Assembly (NCBI GenBank): GCA_030635485.1
Contig: DAOVYS010000095.1
Coordinates: 1 to 9,099, forward strand
DNA: 9,099 bases
Direction: 5' to 3'
Source of the DNA: Pseudomonadota bacterium
Lineage (GTDB): Bacteria > Desulfobacterota > Desulfobulbia > Desulfobulbales > DAOVYS01
Part shown: in pieces, positions 6,968 through 9,099 of the stretch
How positions within the stretch are numbered: position 1 is the stretch's first letter
How the letters are laid out: every line of letters starts with the position of its first letter
Position numbers and translations under genes: made by a program
The notes under the pieces: generated by a model
What the model was told of the DNA's origin: nothing
Database searches by the model: none
The model's input: only the letters and a program-made list of their open reading frames with translations

Positions 6968-6986
6968 CGGGTACGCCCGTAACCCG
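6968..6986 (+). promoter_or_regulatory. Small hairpin before carB, with no visible Shine-Dalgarno
   Basis: CGGGTAC and GTAACCCG (6968-6986) form a short stem with one bulged A around a 4-nt loop. It ends 17 nt before the carB ATG. The 17 nt after it are A-rich (CAACAAAAAACACAATC) and hold no GGAG-like site. Translation of carB may therefore depend on unstructured A-rich RNA or on coupling. A 10-bp palindrome, ATCAATTGAT, lies at 6923-6932. Confidence 0.3.
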
Positions 6987-7003
6987 CAACAAAAAACACA
7001 ATC

Positions 7004-9099
<2,096 letters not shown>

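Overview
The window looks like part of the chromosome of a Gram-negative, moderate-GC bacterium. The protein families and the style of the sequence suggest a sulfate-reducer-like deltaproteobacterium (Desulfobacterota, perhaps Desulfobacterales). That placement is an inference, not shown by any marker here. A Kdo transferase gene (waaA) does establish a lipopolysaccharide-bearing envelope. No plasmid, phage, CRISPR, toxin or defence genes are visible. The coding content is core housekeeping.

Layout. A minus-strand RNase II/R-family exoribonuclease gene (81-2072) is divergent from era (2256-3164), the GTPase of 30S ribosome maturation. era converges on a minus-strand Lrp/AsnC regulator gene (3460-3903). 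The convergent gap of about 295 bp holds two inverted repeats (3189-3239 and 3244-3393). The regulator is divergent from waaA (4294-5619). Their 390-bp gap holds a striking 110-bp near-perfect palindrome (4079-4188) and a structured waaA leader. carA (5727-6854) and the first 698 codons of carB (7004 to the window edge) follow on the plus strand. They encode the two subunits of carbamoyl-phosphate synthase, and the spacer between them is unusually long (149 bp) and repeat-rich.

How the genes work together. CarA hydrolyses glutamine and passes ammonia to CarB, which makes carbamoyl phosphate for pyrimidines and arginine. Era and the exoribonuclease both belong to RNA and ribosome metabolism but are transcribed apart. 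WaaA joins Kdo to lipid A. The Lrp/AsnC protein has no obvious dedicated target here other than possibly its own promoter or the divergent waaA.

I found no clear new multigene system. The parts least explained by known genes are non-coding. They are the long palindrome upstream of waaA, the decayed 150-bp inverted repeat between era and the regulator, a possible alternative-fold leader of waaA, and a perfect 11-bp hairpin inside the first 20 codons of carB, a gene with no visible Shine-Dalgarno sequence.
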